The notes below the pieces were generated by a model, which was not told the DNA's origin, did not search any database, and saw only the letters and a list, made by a program, of their open reading frames with translations. 64,000 bases of DNA, from positions 281,837-345,836 of the forward strand of contig NZ_JAEULZ010000016.1 of assembly GCF_016793485.1 (NCBI RefSeq), read 5' to 3'. A program made the position numbers and the translations under genes. Below, one piece after another: positions 29,882 to 38,781 of this stretch (position 1 is the first letter of the stretch; every line of letters starts with the position of its first letter). The DNA comes from Mesorhizobium sp. (GTDB lineage: Bacteria; Pseudomonadota; Alphaproteobacteria; Rhizobiales; Rhizobiaceae).

Positions 29882-31246
29882 CTACAGGAACAGTTCCTGT
29901 TCCACCGGCCGCAACACCTGCCGCGCGCTGGCCTCTTGATCGTCTTTCCAATCCAGCCCGCGCACAACAACCACAGGCAGCCCGGCGTCCTTGCCCATCA
30001 GCAGGCCGGCTGCCGCTGCCACCTCGTCGGCAAAAGCCGGCAGCGTCGCCTTCAGCCCGCGGCCATAGGCGTCGGTGCGCGTAGTCCAGTCGACCAGCAC
30101 CGGCACCCCGGCCACGCCGATCGCCACGTTGACGAGACCATTGCGCCACGGCCGCCCGAACGTATCCGATACAATGACGCCAATCGGCCCGCCACAACGC
30201 GCCTCCAGCCCGGCGCGGATCGTCCGCGCACTTGCGTCGGGATCATCAGGCAGGAGCAGCAGCATGCCCTCGCGCCCCGCGCCAAGATTGGATTCGTCGA
30301 TGCCCGCATTGGCGCAGATCCATCCATGCCTGTGCCGCGTGATGAGCAGGCCATCAGGGGGTTGCTTCCTCGCGCGGATTACATCGGTGGATTCGGCGAG
30401 GATCGCCTCGACCTTGCGCGCATCCTTGCCGATCTCGGCGGACAGTTTTTCGGCTGCTTCCGAAGGCGTGAAGTTTGCCATCGGGACAAGTCTTCCCTCG
30501 GCCTTCGAGACGATCTTCTGCGCGACCACCACGATATCGCCGGGCAACAGCCGCATCCCGGCTGCATCGGCCGCCCCCGCGATCACCGCAGCCAGATCGT
30601 CGCCCTGCGCAATCTCGCCGATGCCGGGGATTGCGAGAAGCTGCGCACGCTCTTCCAGCACCGGCAGCCTGATCGCCTCGGCCAGATCCTCGGGCCGGTC
30701 GAGGTCGCGCGACAGGTGAGGCAGCACAAGAACCTCGACGCCGAGCCCGGCCGCTCTTGCAGCCGCCTCATGCGCGGCAGCGGACTGCCGCCCGAAGTGA
30801 AAGCCGATCGCATCCGGCGGCGAGACCAGCAGCGCATTGGTGCCGCCGTCGCGCGACTGCGCGATCACTACCGGGGTTCGCTTGCCTGCCGCCAGCAACG
30901 CCTGCAACTCGCCCCCGACCAGCGTCGGGATATCGGCATGCAGCACCAGCAGCGCATCGGCTCCGATACCGACCGCCCATCCAGCGGCCAGTCCGGCAGC
31001 CGCGTTCAGGTCGCCAGCCTCCGGTTCAGGGATGACGATCGCGCCTCGCGTCGCCGCACGCCCGGCGATCGCAGGCGACCGCGTGACCACCCCCACCGGT
31101 CCGTCGTGCCGATCCGTCAGGAAGGCGAGCGTGTTGTCGAAGAGCAGCATGGCAAGCCCTTCGCGCGCATCGTTCGCCAGCACTGGCCTGAGCCGCGACT
31201 TCGCCTCGGCCGGGTCCTTCATCATGATGACCGCCGCGACCGTCAC
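29882..31246 (-). CDS. cofCE: Fused CofC-CofE: guanylyltransferase and F420 glutamate ligase
   Basis: A 454-residue fusion. Residues 1-195 are CofC-like: KDPAEAKSRLRPVLA near the start is the nucleotide-binding loop, and LLVLHADIPTLVGGEL carries the metal-binding Asp. This part makes the GDP-activated lactate, phosphoenolpyruvate or phosphoglycerate moiety. Residues from about 205 are CofE: GDIVVVAQKIVSKAEGR, then SDTFGRPWRNGLVNVAIG, the metal/GTP-binding signature. CofE adds glutamates to F420-0. No C-terminal FMN domain like that of actinobacterial FbiB is present. Its start overlaps the cofD stop by 4 bases. Confidence 0.88.
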   Translation of the reverse strand: MTVAAVIMMKDPAEAKSRLRPVLANDAREGLAMLLFDNTLAFLTDRHDGPVGVVTRSPAIAGRAATRGAIVIPEPEAGDLNAAAGLAAGWAVGIGADALLVLHADIPTLVGGELQALLAAGKRTPVVIAQSRDGGTNALLVSPPDAIGFHFGRQSAAAHEAAARAAGLGVEVLVLPHLSRDLDRPEDLAEAIRLPVLEERAQLLAIPGIGEIAQGDDLAAVIAGAADAAGMRLLPGDIVVVAQKIVSKAEGRLVPMANFTPSEAAEKLSAEIGKDARKVEAILAESTDVIRARKQPPDGLLITRHRHGWICANAGIDESNLGAGREGMLLLLPDDPDASARTIRAGLEARCGGPIGVIVSDTFGRPWRNGLVNVAIGVAGVPVLVDWTTRTDAYGRGLKATLPAFADEVAAAAGLLMGKDAGLPVVVVRGLDWKDDQEASARQVLRPVEQELFL

Positions 31247-32238
31247 GCGCTGCGACGCTCCCGCGACGGCACGAGCCCTGCCGCGAACTCCAGCACCTCG
31301 CGCGCCAGCCGCTCGGCCCCTTCCGGCCCACCCATCAGGATGTCCATGGAAGCAACGGAAAGCCCAGCCTTCCGCAGCGCTTCGGCATCCTCCGTATCGC
31401 CAGCATCCACGACGAACCCGTCGAGCAGACCGGCATAGCGACCAGCGACTGCACGAGACGTCGCCTCAAGGCCAAGATCCTGCATCAGCCGCGCCAGCGG
31501 TCCCTTTACCGCCTTCCCGCCGATCAACGGCGACACGCCGACGCAGGGCGCAGGGGTCTGCGCGACCGCATCGCGCAGACCTGCAACCGCCAGCATGGGT
31601 TCGATCGACAGCAGCGGGTTGCTGGGCGCAAAAACGATCAGCTCGGCCGCCCCGATTGCCGCCATCGCCTGCGCGGAAGGCCGGGCAGCGTCGGCACCTT
31701 CATAGCGCAATTCGCTGACTTTCGGCCCGCATCGTTTGCCGACGAACCATGGCTGGAAATCCATCCAGCCCTCGTCCGTGTTAAGCTTTGTCCGCAGCCT
31801 GTCGTCTGTCGCCGGCACGATGTTTGTGCGCGTATCGAACCGCTTGGCGGCCTCCACCGTAATCTCTGAAAGACTGTCGCCCTCGGCGAGCCGCCAGCTC
31901 CGCCAGATATGCAGACCGAAATCGGCATCGCCGAGTTTCATCCACGCCGGCGCGCCGAGATCGCGCAGCACGTCGAGCGCCTTCACCGTATCGTCAGCCA
32001 CGCCCCAGCCTTGGCGACGGTTGATGCGATCCGAAAGCGTGTAGAGCAGCGTGTCGATGTCAGGGCACACCCGCAGTCCATAGAACTCCTCGTCGTCGCC
32101 GACATTGGCGATGACCGTCAGCGCACCTTCCGGCAGGGCGCGCGCAAAGCCCTCCGCTATACGCGCACCGCCGACGCCACCGGCGAGAAGCACCACGCTG
32201 CGGAAATCCCCCGCCGATTCCACCTCGGCCATCCTCAT
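31243..32238 (-). CDS. cofD: CofD: 2-phospho-lactate-type transferase for F420
   Basis: A 331-residue enzyme that transfers the GDP-activated phosphoacid to FO, giving (dehydro-)F420-0. The N-terminal VVLLAGGVGGARIAEGFARA is the Rossmann-like signature of the family, and NVGDDEEFYGLRVCPDIDT is the conserved acidic substrate-binding segment. SPLIGGKAVKGP lies in the C-terminal half. The start (32238) overlaps the cofH stop and the end overlaps cofCE, both by 4 bases. Confidence 0.94.
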   Translation of the reverse strand: MRMAEVESAGDFRSVVLLAGGVGGARIAEGFARALPEGALTVIANVGDDEEFYGLRVCPDIDTLLYTLSDRINRRQGWGVADDTVKALDVLRDLGAPAWMKLGDADFGLHIWRSWRLAEGDSLSEITVEAAKRFDTRTNIVPATDDRLRTKLNTDEGWMDFQPWFVGKRCGPKVSELRYEGADAARPSAQAMAAIGAAELIVFAPSNPLLSIEPMLAVAGLRDAVAQTPAPCVGVSPLIGGKAVKGPLARLMQDLGLEATSRAVAGRYAGLLDGFVVDAGDTEDAEALRKAGLSVASMDILMGGPEGAERLAREVLEFAAGLVPSRERRSA

Positions 32239-33506
32239 TCCGCCGCGACCGGATGCGGCGCTGCCCTATCGAGGAACGCCAGCGGATTCGCGCCTTGCCT
32301 GCGGCCGACCAGCGGCGCGATCTCGTCCGGGTCGCGCTCGGAATAATCCGCCACCACCTCATAGAGCGTGTTCCGCTGCACCGGAATTCGTCCCGCCGAG
32401 CGGATGATGCGCACCATCTCGGACGGCGTGATCTCCTGCCCATGCACGGACCCGGCGGCGCGCGAAATGCTTTCGTTCATCAGCGTCCCGCCGAGATCGT
32501 TGACGCCGCAATCGAGCATGAAGCGCGCGGTTTCCGGCCCGAGCTTCACCCAGGACACCTGAATGTTGTCGATGAAGCCGGCGAGCATCAGCCGCGCCAC
32601 TGCGTGCATGCGAACATTCTCCGCCGCCGTCGGACCGGGCCGCGCCTCGGGATGATCGCGGAAAAGCCGCGTCTGCTCATGCACAAAACCAAGCGGCACG
32701 AATTCCGTGAAACCGCCGGTATCCATCTGGATCGAGCGGATGCGATCGATATGCGCGGCCCAATGCGCCGGCCCGTCAATATGGCCGTACATAATCGTCG
32801 ATGTCGTTCGGATGCCGGCCGCATGCGCCGCGCGGATGATCCGCTCCCACTCGTCCGCCGACAGCTTGTTGCGCGTGAGTTGGAGCCGCACCTGCGTATC
32901 GAGGATTTCGGCCGCCGTGCCCGGCATCGAACCAAGCCCGGCCTGCTTCAGCGCCGCCAGATAGTCCTCCAGCGGCATGCGGCTCTTCTTGACGCCATAC
33001 CAGATCTCGAAGGGCGAGAAGGCGTGCACATGCATCTGCGGCACGCGCGTCTTCACCGCGTCCAACAGCCTGAAATAGTGATCGCCATCGATGTCCGGGT
33101 GCAGTCCGCCCTGGATGCAGACTTCGGTGCCGCCGCGCAGCCACGCTTCCTCGGCGCGGTTTGCGACTTCCTCCAGCGACAGAAGTTCCGCGCCCTTCGC
33201 CTCCTTGCGAACGCCGAAGTTGCAGAACTGGCAGGCCATGTAGCAGACGTTGGTGAAGTTGATATTGCGCACCGTGACGAAGGTGACGCGGTCCCCGACG
33301 CGCCGCCGCCTGACCTCATCGGCAGTCGCCACCAGCGCGGCCAGATCGGCTCCCGAAGCCGAGAAAAGCGCCTCGCCTTCTTCCCGCGTGATGATCCGCC
33401 CTTCGAGCGCACGGTCGAGGATGGCGCGGATGTCCTGGCTAGCGTCGCCGAGCGCAATCTCCAGCGGCTGCTTTTCGATCCGGATGATGTCTGCCGCTTC
33501 GGACAT
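32235..33506 (-). CDS. cofH: CofH: FO synthase subunit 2 (radical SAM)
   Basis: A 423-residue radical SAM enzyme. NVCYMACQFCNF holds the Cx3Cx2C iron-sulfur cluster motif. QGGLHPDIDGDHYF and HAFSPFEIWYG are characteristic of CofH and menaquinone MqnE/MqnC relatives. With CofG it joins tyrosine to a ribityl-pyrimidine to make the FO chromophore. CofG directly beside it separates it from menaquinone enzymes. Three bases separate it from cofG. Confidence 0.93.
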   Translation of the reverse strand: MSEAADIIRIEKQPLEIALGDASQDIRAILDRALEGRIITREEGEALFSASGADLAALVATADEVRRRRVGDRVTFVTVRNINFTNVCYMACQFCNFGVRKEAKGAELLSLEEVANRAEEAWLRGGTEVCIQGGLHPDIDGDHYFRLLDAVKTRVPQMHVHAFSPFEIWYGVKKSRMPLEDYLAALKQAGLGSMPGTAAEILDTQVRLQLTRNKLSADEWERIIRAAHAAGIRTTSTIMYGHIDGPAHWAAHIDRIRSIQMDTGGFTEFVPLGFVHEQTRLFRDHPEARPGPTAAENVRMHAVARLMLAGFIDNIQVSWVKLGPETARFMLDCGVNDLGGTLMNESISRAAGSVHGQEITPSEMVRIIRSAGRIPVQRNTLYEVVADYSERDPDEIAPLVGRRQGANPLAFLDRAAPHPVAAE

Positions 33507-33509
33507 GGG

Positions 33510-34661
33510 TCAGGCCACGTACTGGTCGCGCGCAAAACCGTCCGCCCGCGCCATGCCGGCCAGCGTCGCATGCAGCGGTGCGGTTTCGACGCCGAGATGG
33601 GCGGGATAGACAGTCAGCCGTTCGACCAGACGGTACCCCCGCGCCTCGGTGCGGCGCGCCAGTTCGGCCACCGCCGGCCAGGCGCGTTCAGGATTGATGT
33701 GATCTGCGGTCAACGGTGAAATGCCGCCCCAGTCGTTGATTCCGCAGTCGAGATAGCTTTCGAAATCCTGCTCGAGGTTGGGCGGCGCCTGCAGGCTGAT
33801 CGACGGGTCGAGCACCAGCCGCGCCATGGCCAGCGTCCCCTGCATGTCGTCGCGCGACGGCTCCGCCCATTCGGCCATCGCCGTGCCGGGCTTGGCGCGA
33901 AAGTTCTGTACGATCACCTCCTGCACGTGGCCGTAGCGTCGATGCAGTTCGTTGATGGCGACGAGGCTGTCGACCCGTTCGTCCCATGTCTCGCCGATGC
34001 CGATAAGGATGCCCGTCGTAAATGGAACGCCGAGTCGGCCGGCCGCCTCGATAGTGCGCAGCCTCAAGAGCGGTGCCTTGTCCGGGCAGGCATGGTGCGC
34101 CATGCCGGGCTTCATCAACCGTCGGCTGGCATTTTCGAGCATCATGCCCATCGATCCCGAGACTTCGCGCAGCCGCGCGATCTCCTCCTCGTCCAGCGTC
34201 CCGGCGTTGACATGCGGCACGAGCTTCGTCTGGTCCAGCACCAGCTTGCAGGCATCGACGAGATAGTCGACCGTCGATGCATATCCCAGCCGCGTAAGCG
34301 CTGCGCGCGCTTCCTCGTACCGGCGCTCCGGCCGCTCGCCGAGAGAGAACAGCGCTTCCTTGCAGCCGAGCCGCTCGCCGTTCATGGCGACAGCAAGCAC
34401 CTCGTCCAGCGTCATGAAATTGGCGCCGGGATCACTGGGATGCTTGACGAAGGTGCAATAGCCGCACGTATTGCGGCACATGGTGGTCAGCGGGATGAAA
34501 ACCTTCCGCGAATAGCTAACGGCTTTGCCCCAGTGAAGGTCACGCAGGTCGGCCGCCCGCTTCTTCAGCGCCGTGAAAGCGTCGCCCGTCAGGCCCGCGA
34601 AGGCCTTCGCCTCGTCGGCTATGCAAGGATAGACCTGTTCCCCTGAGCGCTCGATCGACAT
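33510..34661 (-). CDS. cofG: CofG: FO synthase subunit 1 (radical SAM)
   Basis: A 383-residue radical SAM enzyme with TMCRNTCGYCTF (Cx3Cx2C). ALFSLGERPERRYEEA and HVQEVIVQNFRAKPGTAM are CofG hallmarks. It completes the deazaflavin ring closure after CofH. In actinobacteria both parts are fused as FbiC; here they are separate, as in archaea and cyanobacteria. It is the first gene of the F420 operon. Two dyads lie just upstream in the divergent promoter region. Confidence 0.94.
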   Translation of the reverse strand: MSIERSGEQVYPCIADEAKAFAGLTGDAFTALKKRAADLRDLHWGKAVSYSRKVFIPLTTMCRNTCGYCTFVKHPSDPGANFMTLDEVLAVAMNGERLGCKEALFSLGERPERRYEEARAALTRLGYASTVDYLVDACKLVLDQTKLVPHVNAGTLDEEEIARLREVSGSMGMMLENASRRLMKPGMAHHACPDKAPLLRLRTIEAAGRLGVPFTTGILIGIGETWDERVDSLVAINELHRRYGHVQEVIVQNFRAKPGTAMAEWAEPSRDDMQGTLAMARLVLDPSISLQAPPNLEQDFESYLDCGINDWGGISPLTADHINPERAWPAVAELARRTEARGYRLVERLTVYPAHLGVETAPLHATLAGMARADGFARDQYVA

Positions 34662-34679
34662 CGTCGGCTTCTTCTCATT

Positions 34680-34713
34680 TCGGTATCTTTACCGATTGGT
34701 CAAATTTTCGACC
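34680..34713. promoter_or_regulatory. Two adjacent dyads in the divergent cofG promoter region
   Basis: TCGGTA-TCTT-TACCGA (34680-34695) is followed at once by GGTC-AAATTTTC-GACC (34698-34713). They lie 20-50 bases upstream of the cofG start, and a minus-strand TTGACC overlaps the second dyad as a possible -35. Likely operator/promoter for the F420 operon, but no regulator gene is adjacent. Confidence 0.4.
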
Positions 34714-34912
34714 GTTTGTGGCGCGGTGTCAATGGACGCCGCGATGGAGAGACCAGCCCTGGGGCTGATAATGGGTTCCAGCCCAATTTATGTCTCTATA
34801 TTGGAGTTTCTCCCTTGGCTTGCGTTGCGCATTGGCCGATTTTGGATATGTCATCGCGATGACAACGGCCGGCTCCCAACGGCGGACTGAAATCAGGAAT
34901 GAGACAGGCGGC

Positions 34913-36142
34913 ATGATAAGCCGACGATGCGTTTTCTTCATCGGGGGCTACGATCCGAAGACGCCAACGGCGTTTTTCCGGCGCCTTTCGCGGGAGATGG
35001 AGCTGTTCGAGACAGTATGGGATGTCCAGACGTCGAGGAGCGACGTTGCGACGCCAGAGGGCGATGTGGGCGTGCTGACCGTCTCGTCCAGTCACCGGAA
35101 GTCGACCCTTCCGGATGACGATGTCTCCGAAAAACCTGCCCTGCCGGTCGAAGACAAGGACTGGCAGGTCACCACGGATTTTTATTTCCTGGGCCTTGAT
35201 TCCATCGTGACCAGGGACGCAGCCCGTCCGCTGCCGGTGCGCCTGTTCCGATACCTCGTCGCCTTCTTCGACTACTGGCTGACAGGAACGGCCTTTTCCT
35301 TCTTCTCCCGCAGCTGGCGCTTCGCGCTCTACTTCCTCTATCCGTTCGTCACGACGCTGTTCCTCTTTCTCGTGGCCCTGCTTGCGTCGTCCGTCGTCTT
35401 GCGCCTTTTCGGCATCGGCAGTTTGGCCCTCGCCACGCTCATCGCACTGGTTGCGCTGTTTCCGCTTCTCGCTACGCTCGGCAAGCGCTGGTCGGTCACC
35501 CACCTGATGGACCTGTGGTCGTTCTCATCAGAATATCTTCGTGGCAAGAGGCCTCAGGCCGAGCGCCTGATGGATCGCTATGCGGCGATCGTCGCGCAGA
35601 CGACCAATGCGCAGCCCTACGATGAGATCGTCTTTGTCGGCCACAGCACCGGCGGCGGGCTGATCCTGGAGATGGCGGCGAGAAGCCTGGTCGCCGACCC
35701 TCAGCTTGCCCGCCGCGATGCCAAGGTCAGCCTGCTGACGCTGGGATCGACCGCGCTGAAGTTCGGGCTTCATCCGGCCGCCAAGGCCTTCAGGGCACGG
35801 GTCCAGACCCTCGTCGACGAACCCGCGCTCGGCTGGTCGGAATTCCAGTGCCTGATCGACGTGATCAACTTCTACGACACCGATCCGGTGATCGAGATGG
35901 GGCTCAGGCCCAGGCAGTCGGGCAGTCCTGCCTTTCCCGTCGTCCGCAGGGTCCACATGCGCGACATGACGGGCGCTTCCAGGTATCGGCGGATCAGACG
36001 GCGATTCTTCCGCATCCACTACCAGTTCATCATGGCCAACGGGCAACGCTACTTCTACGATTTTTTCCATATCTGCTTTGGACCGGCGCCGTTGTCGGCG
36101 ATCACGCCCAATCAGCCGCCCGAAGCAGGAGTTGACCAATGA
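34913..36142 (+). CDS. Membrane-associated alpha/beta hydrolase
   Basis: A 409-residue protein from the ATG at 34913 with AGGCGG upstream. The start region MISRRCVFFIGGYDPKTP resembles the oxyanion strand of serine hydrolases. Two transmembrane helices lie mid-protein (about residues 140-185). A nucleophile elbow GHSTGGGLILEMAA follows at about residue 243, with an Asp in INFYDTDPVIE and a His in RIHYQF as possible triad members. Probably a lipid esterase facing the cytoplasm. It forms an operon with the next two genes, with a 4-base ATGA overlap. Confidence 0.65.
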   Translation: MISRRCVFFIGGYDPKTPTAFFRRLSREMELFETVWDVQTSRSDVATPEGDVGVLTVSSSHRKSTLPDDDVSEKPALPVEDKDWQVTTDFYFLGLDSIVTRDAARPLPVRLFRYLVAFFDYWLTGTAFSFFSRSWRFALYFLYPFVTTLFLFLVALLASSVVLRLFGIGSLALATLIALVALFPLLATLGKRWSVTHLMDLWSFSSEYLRGKRPQAERLMDRYAAIVAQTTNAQPYDEIVFVGHSTGGGLILEMAARSLVADPQLARRDAKVSLLTLGSTALKFGLHPAAKAFRARVQTLVDEPALGWSEFQCLIDVINFYDTDPVIEMGLRPRQSGSPAFPVVRRVHMRDMTGASRYRRIRRRFFRIHYQFIMANGQRYFYDFFHICFGPAPLSAITPNQPPEAGVDQ

Positions 36143-36723
36143 CCGCGACCTTCGCCGCAATCGTCTGGACGCTCGGCCTCGTCGCCTGGTTCGTCATAAG
36201 GCTGCCCTACCAGCGGCGCGCCCGTCGCATCGGCATCTCTGCAACGCAGCGTACGCTGACAGACCGCCTGGCGTTGGCGGCTTCCGGCATCGGACTTGCT
36301 GTAATCCCCGCCTTCTATCTCGCGACAGGCATTCCTGCCGCCGCAGATTATCCGTTCCAGCCGTTGCTGGGCTGGTGCGGGCTGCTCGTGCAGGTGCTTT
36401 TCCTGGCGCTGTTTTACGCCAGCCATCGCCAGCTCGGCCGCAACTGGTCGGTGTCCCTGGAAATTCGCAACGATCACCGTCTGGTCACCGATGGCCTCTA
36501 TCGCTATGTTCGGCACCCGATGTATTCTTCCTTCTGGTTGTGGGCGATTGCCCAGGCCTTTCTCCTGCCGAACTGGGTAGCTGGCCTGTCCGGACTCGTC
36601 GGTGTCGGGATACTTTTTCTTGCACGCGTTGGTGCCGAAGAGGCCATGATGGAAAAGCACTTCGGCGAGCAGTATAGGTCCTACGCCGCCAGGACGGGCC
36701 GTGTTATTCCCCGCATTTTCTGA
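36139..36723 (+). CDS. Isoprenylcysteine/phospholipid-type membrane methyltransferase
   Basis: A 194-residue protein with about five helices. The C-terminal RHPMYSSFWLWAIAQAFLL and GAEEAMMEKHFGEQYRSYAA are the ICMT/PEMT signature, in which the RHP and E-Y residues bind S-adenosylmethionine. Such enzymes methylate lipids or small hydrophobic acceptors in the membrane. It is translationally coupled to the upstream hydrolase. The acceptor is unknown. Confidence 0.8.
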   Translation: MTATFAAIVWTLGLVAWFVIRLPYQRRARRIGISATQRTLTDRLALAASGIGLAVIPAFYLATGIPAAADYPFQPLLGWCGLLVQVLFLALFYASHRQLGRNWSVSLEIRNDHRLVTDGLYRYVRHPMYSSFWLWAIAQAFLLPNWVAGLSGLVGVGILFLARVGAEEAMMEKHFGEQYRSYAARTGRVIPRIF

Positions 36724-36748
36724 CTTTCTGACCGGAGACATCCCCCCA

Positions 36749-37381
36749 ATGTTTGCCAGATTTGACCCAGTTGGCCGCTGGAAGGCCCGGACGGGCATCC
36801 TGCTGCGCGCCGGCCTGCTTCTGCTCGCGCTTTTGATTCCCGCCCAGGTGCATGCAGCAACGTCCGCCGACGTCTATATCCTGCGCGGCGGCTTCGGTGT
36901 TTTCTCGACTGGCCTCGACAAGCTCAGGAAGCAGTTGAAGCAGAGCGGCGTCGATACCGTGTTGATCAGTCACGAGGCCTGGCGCTCGGTTGCACGGAAG
37001 ATCGCCGCCAACCAAGCCAGGAACGGGCGGCAGCCCGTGGTCCTCATCGGCCATTCCCTCGGCGCAAACAACACGGTGCTGATCGCCAACGAATTGAAGA
37101 AGAAGGGCGTGCAGGTCGACCTGATCGTCAGCTACGCCTCGACCGCGCCGATGACGGTGCCCTCCAACGTGCGCAACGTCCTGAACTTCTATTTCAGCTC
37201 AGGCGGCTGGGGCGGGCTGTTCACGGGCGGGAGCGGCTTTTCCGGGTCGCTCAACAACCAGGACATGAAGGGTCAGTCAGGCATGAACCATTTCAATGTC
37301 GACGACGATCCTAACCTGCGCAACCAGGTCGTAAGCACCGTTCTCCGGTACGTCTCGCCAGCTGCCGCGCAGAGCAATTAG
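36749..37381 (+). CDS. Exported lipase-like alpha/beta hydrolase
   Basis: A 210-residue protein from the ATG at 36749. A signal sequence (GILLRAGLLLLALLIPAQVH, cut near AQVHAATS) exports it. VVLIGHSLGANNTVLIANEL holds the nucleophile Ser in GHSLG. A His in SGMNHFNVDDDP near the end is a plausible triad member. Short for a lipase. It is the third gene of the hydrolase-methyltransferase operon, 25 bases after it. Confidence 0.65.
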   Translation: MFARFDPVGRWKARTGILLRAGLLLLALLIPAQVHAATSADVYILRGGFGVFSTGLDKLRKQLKQSGVDTVLISHEAWRSVARKIAANQARNGRQPVVLIGHSLGANNTVLIANELKKKGVQVDLIVSYASTAPMTVPSNVRNVLNFYFSSGGWGGLFTGGSGFSGSLNNQDMKGQSGMNHFNVDDDPNLRNQVVSTVLRYVSPAAAQSN

Positions 37382-37391
37382 GCGTCTGCCC

Positions 37392-37411
37392 GGCCGGGAT
37401 GCCTCCCGGCC
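37392..37411. terminator. GC-rich hairpin between convergent genes
   Basis: GGCCGGGA (37392-37399) and TCCCGGCC (37404-37411) with a TGCC loop. There is no T run, so termination would be weak; the convergent position is the main support. Confidence 0.35.
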
Positions 37412-37423
37412 CATCGCCTGCCA

Positions 37424-38764
37424 TCACGCCTTCAAAAGCAGATGCTCGCGCTCCCATGCGGTGACGACATTGTCGAACGCCTCCAGTTCGCGCTGTTTTA
37501 CGCGCAGGAATGTCTGGAAGAAGTCGTTACCGACGATGGCCCGCACCGGCTCGCAGGCGATGAAGCGGTCGAGCGCCTGCGGCATGGAGCCGGGCAGGGT
37601 GGTTTGCGCCCGATAGACATTGCCCGACGCTTCCGGCCTTCGCTCCAGTTTTTCTTCCATGCCGAGCCAGCCGGCGATCAGCGTCGCGGCGATCGCCAGA
37701 TAGGGATTGGCGTCGGCTCCGGGAAGCCGGTTCTCGACGCGCCGCGCCTCAGGTCCGGCCTTCGGCACCCGCAGTCCGCATGAGCGGTTATCCTGCGACC
37801 ACTCGACATTTGCCGGTGCACTGTGGTTCGGCCGCACGCGCCGATAGGAGTTCACGTTCGGGGCAATCAGCGGCATGGTCTCGGGGACATATTTCTGCAA
37901 CCCGCCCATGAAGTGCGAAAACCGCGCCGTGTCGGCCCCGTCCTCGCCCGCAAAGACATTGCGCCCATCCTGGTCAACCAGCGAGACATGCAGGTGCATG
38001 GCGCTGCCGGCCTGTTCGTCCATGGGTTTCGCCATGAAGGTGATGTTCATGCCGTGTTCGATCGCCGCCTTCCGGGCGACGCGCTTGAACAGCACGACCT
38101 GGTCGCAGAGCTCCAGCGGGTCGCCATGCAGCAGGTTCACCTCGAGCTGGCCCGAACCCGTCTCGTGGCTCAGCGTATCCAGCGCAATGCCCATCTTCGC
38201 ACAGCGCTCGTAGATCCGGCGCATGACCGGATCGTACAGTTCCAGCGCTTCCATCCCGTAGGGATTCTGCGAGCTCTCCTGCCTTCCGTCGGCGGTAACC
38301 GGCGTCACGACCGGGTCGCGCGGGTCCGGATTCGGCGCAGTTACGTAGAATTCGAGTTCCGGCGCGACGACCGCGCGCCAGCCCTTTTCCGCATAGAGCG
38401 CCATCACCGATTTCAGCAGCACGCGCGGCAGCGCGCTCCACGGGCTGTCGGCGGGATAACAGGCGTCGGCCAACACCCAGGCTCGGCTTGGCTGATCCGG
38501 CGCGACCCGCAGCGTTGTCATGTCGGGGGCAAGCACCATGTCGGGATCGCCATAGGCAAAACCCTCGTCCACTGACCCCGAATAGCGGCCATCCGCGCAC
38601 ACCAGCAACGCACTCGTCGGCAGATAGAGCGTTGCGCCGTCCAGCGCCTTCAGGAACTTCGCGGCCGGAAGCACCTTGCCTCGCAGCACGCCGTTCATGT
38701 CGGGGACGAGGCATTCCACCTCGGCTATTGCGTGTCTTTCGATCCAGCCGGCGGCGTCATCCAT
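37424..38764 (-). CDS. Glutamine synthetase-like gamma-glutamyl ligase (PuuA type)
   Basis: About 446 residues. ECLVPDMNGVLRGKVLPA is the N-terminal beta-grasp of the non-GlnA ligases. LEFYVT, SGQLEVNL, NSYRRVRPNHSAPANVEWS and NRSCGLRVP are catalytic-domain motifs. Such enzymes gamma-glutamylate amines such as putrescine as the first step of their degradation. The adjacent aldehyde dehydrogenase and Pot transporter support an amine substrate. ATG at 38764 fits family length; upstream Met codons exist to 38839. Confidence 0.82.
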   Translation of the reverse strand: MDDAAGWIERHAIAEVECLVPDMNGVLRGKVLPAAKFLKALDGATLYLPTSALLVCADGRYSGSVDEGFAYGDPDMVLAPDMTTLRVAPDQPSRAWVLADACYPADSPWSALPRVLLKSVMALYAEKGWRAVVAPELEFYVTAPNPDPRDPVVTPVTADGRQESSQNPYGMEALELYDPVMRRIYERCAKMGIALDTLSHETGSGQLEVNLLHGDPLELCDQVVLFKRVARKAAIEHGMNITFMAKPMDEQAGSAMHLHVSLVDQDGRNVFAGEDGADTARFSHFMGGLQKYVPETMPLIAPNVNSYRRVRPNHSAPANVEWSQDNRSCGLRVPKAGPEARRVENRLPGADANPYLAIAATLIAGWLGMEEKLERRPEASGNVYRAQTTLPGSMPQALDRFIACEPVRAIVGNDFFQTFLRVKQRELEAFDNVVTAWEREHLLLKA

Positions 38765-38781
38765 TCTGGATGGCCTGTTTG

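Noticed and set aside
29936-31438. 500-residue open frame opposite cofC-cofE
   Set aside because: Arg/His/Pro-rich composition and no motifs; it mirrors a strongly supported gene.
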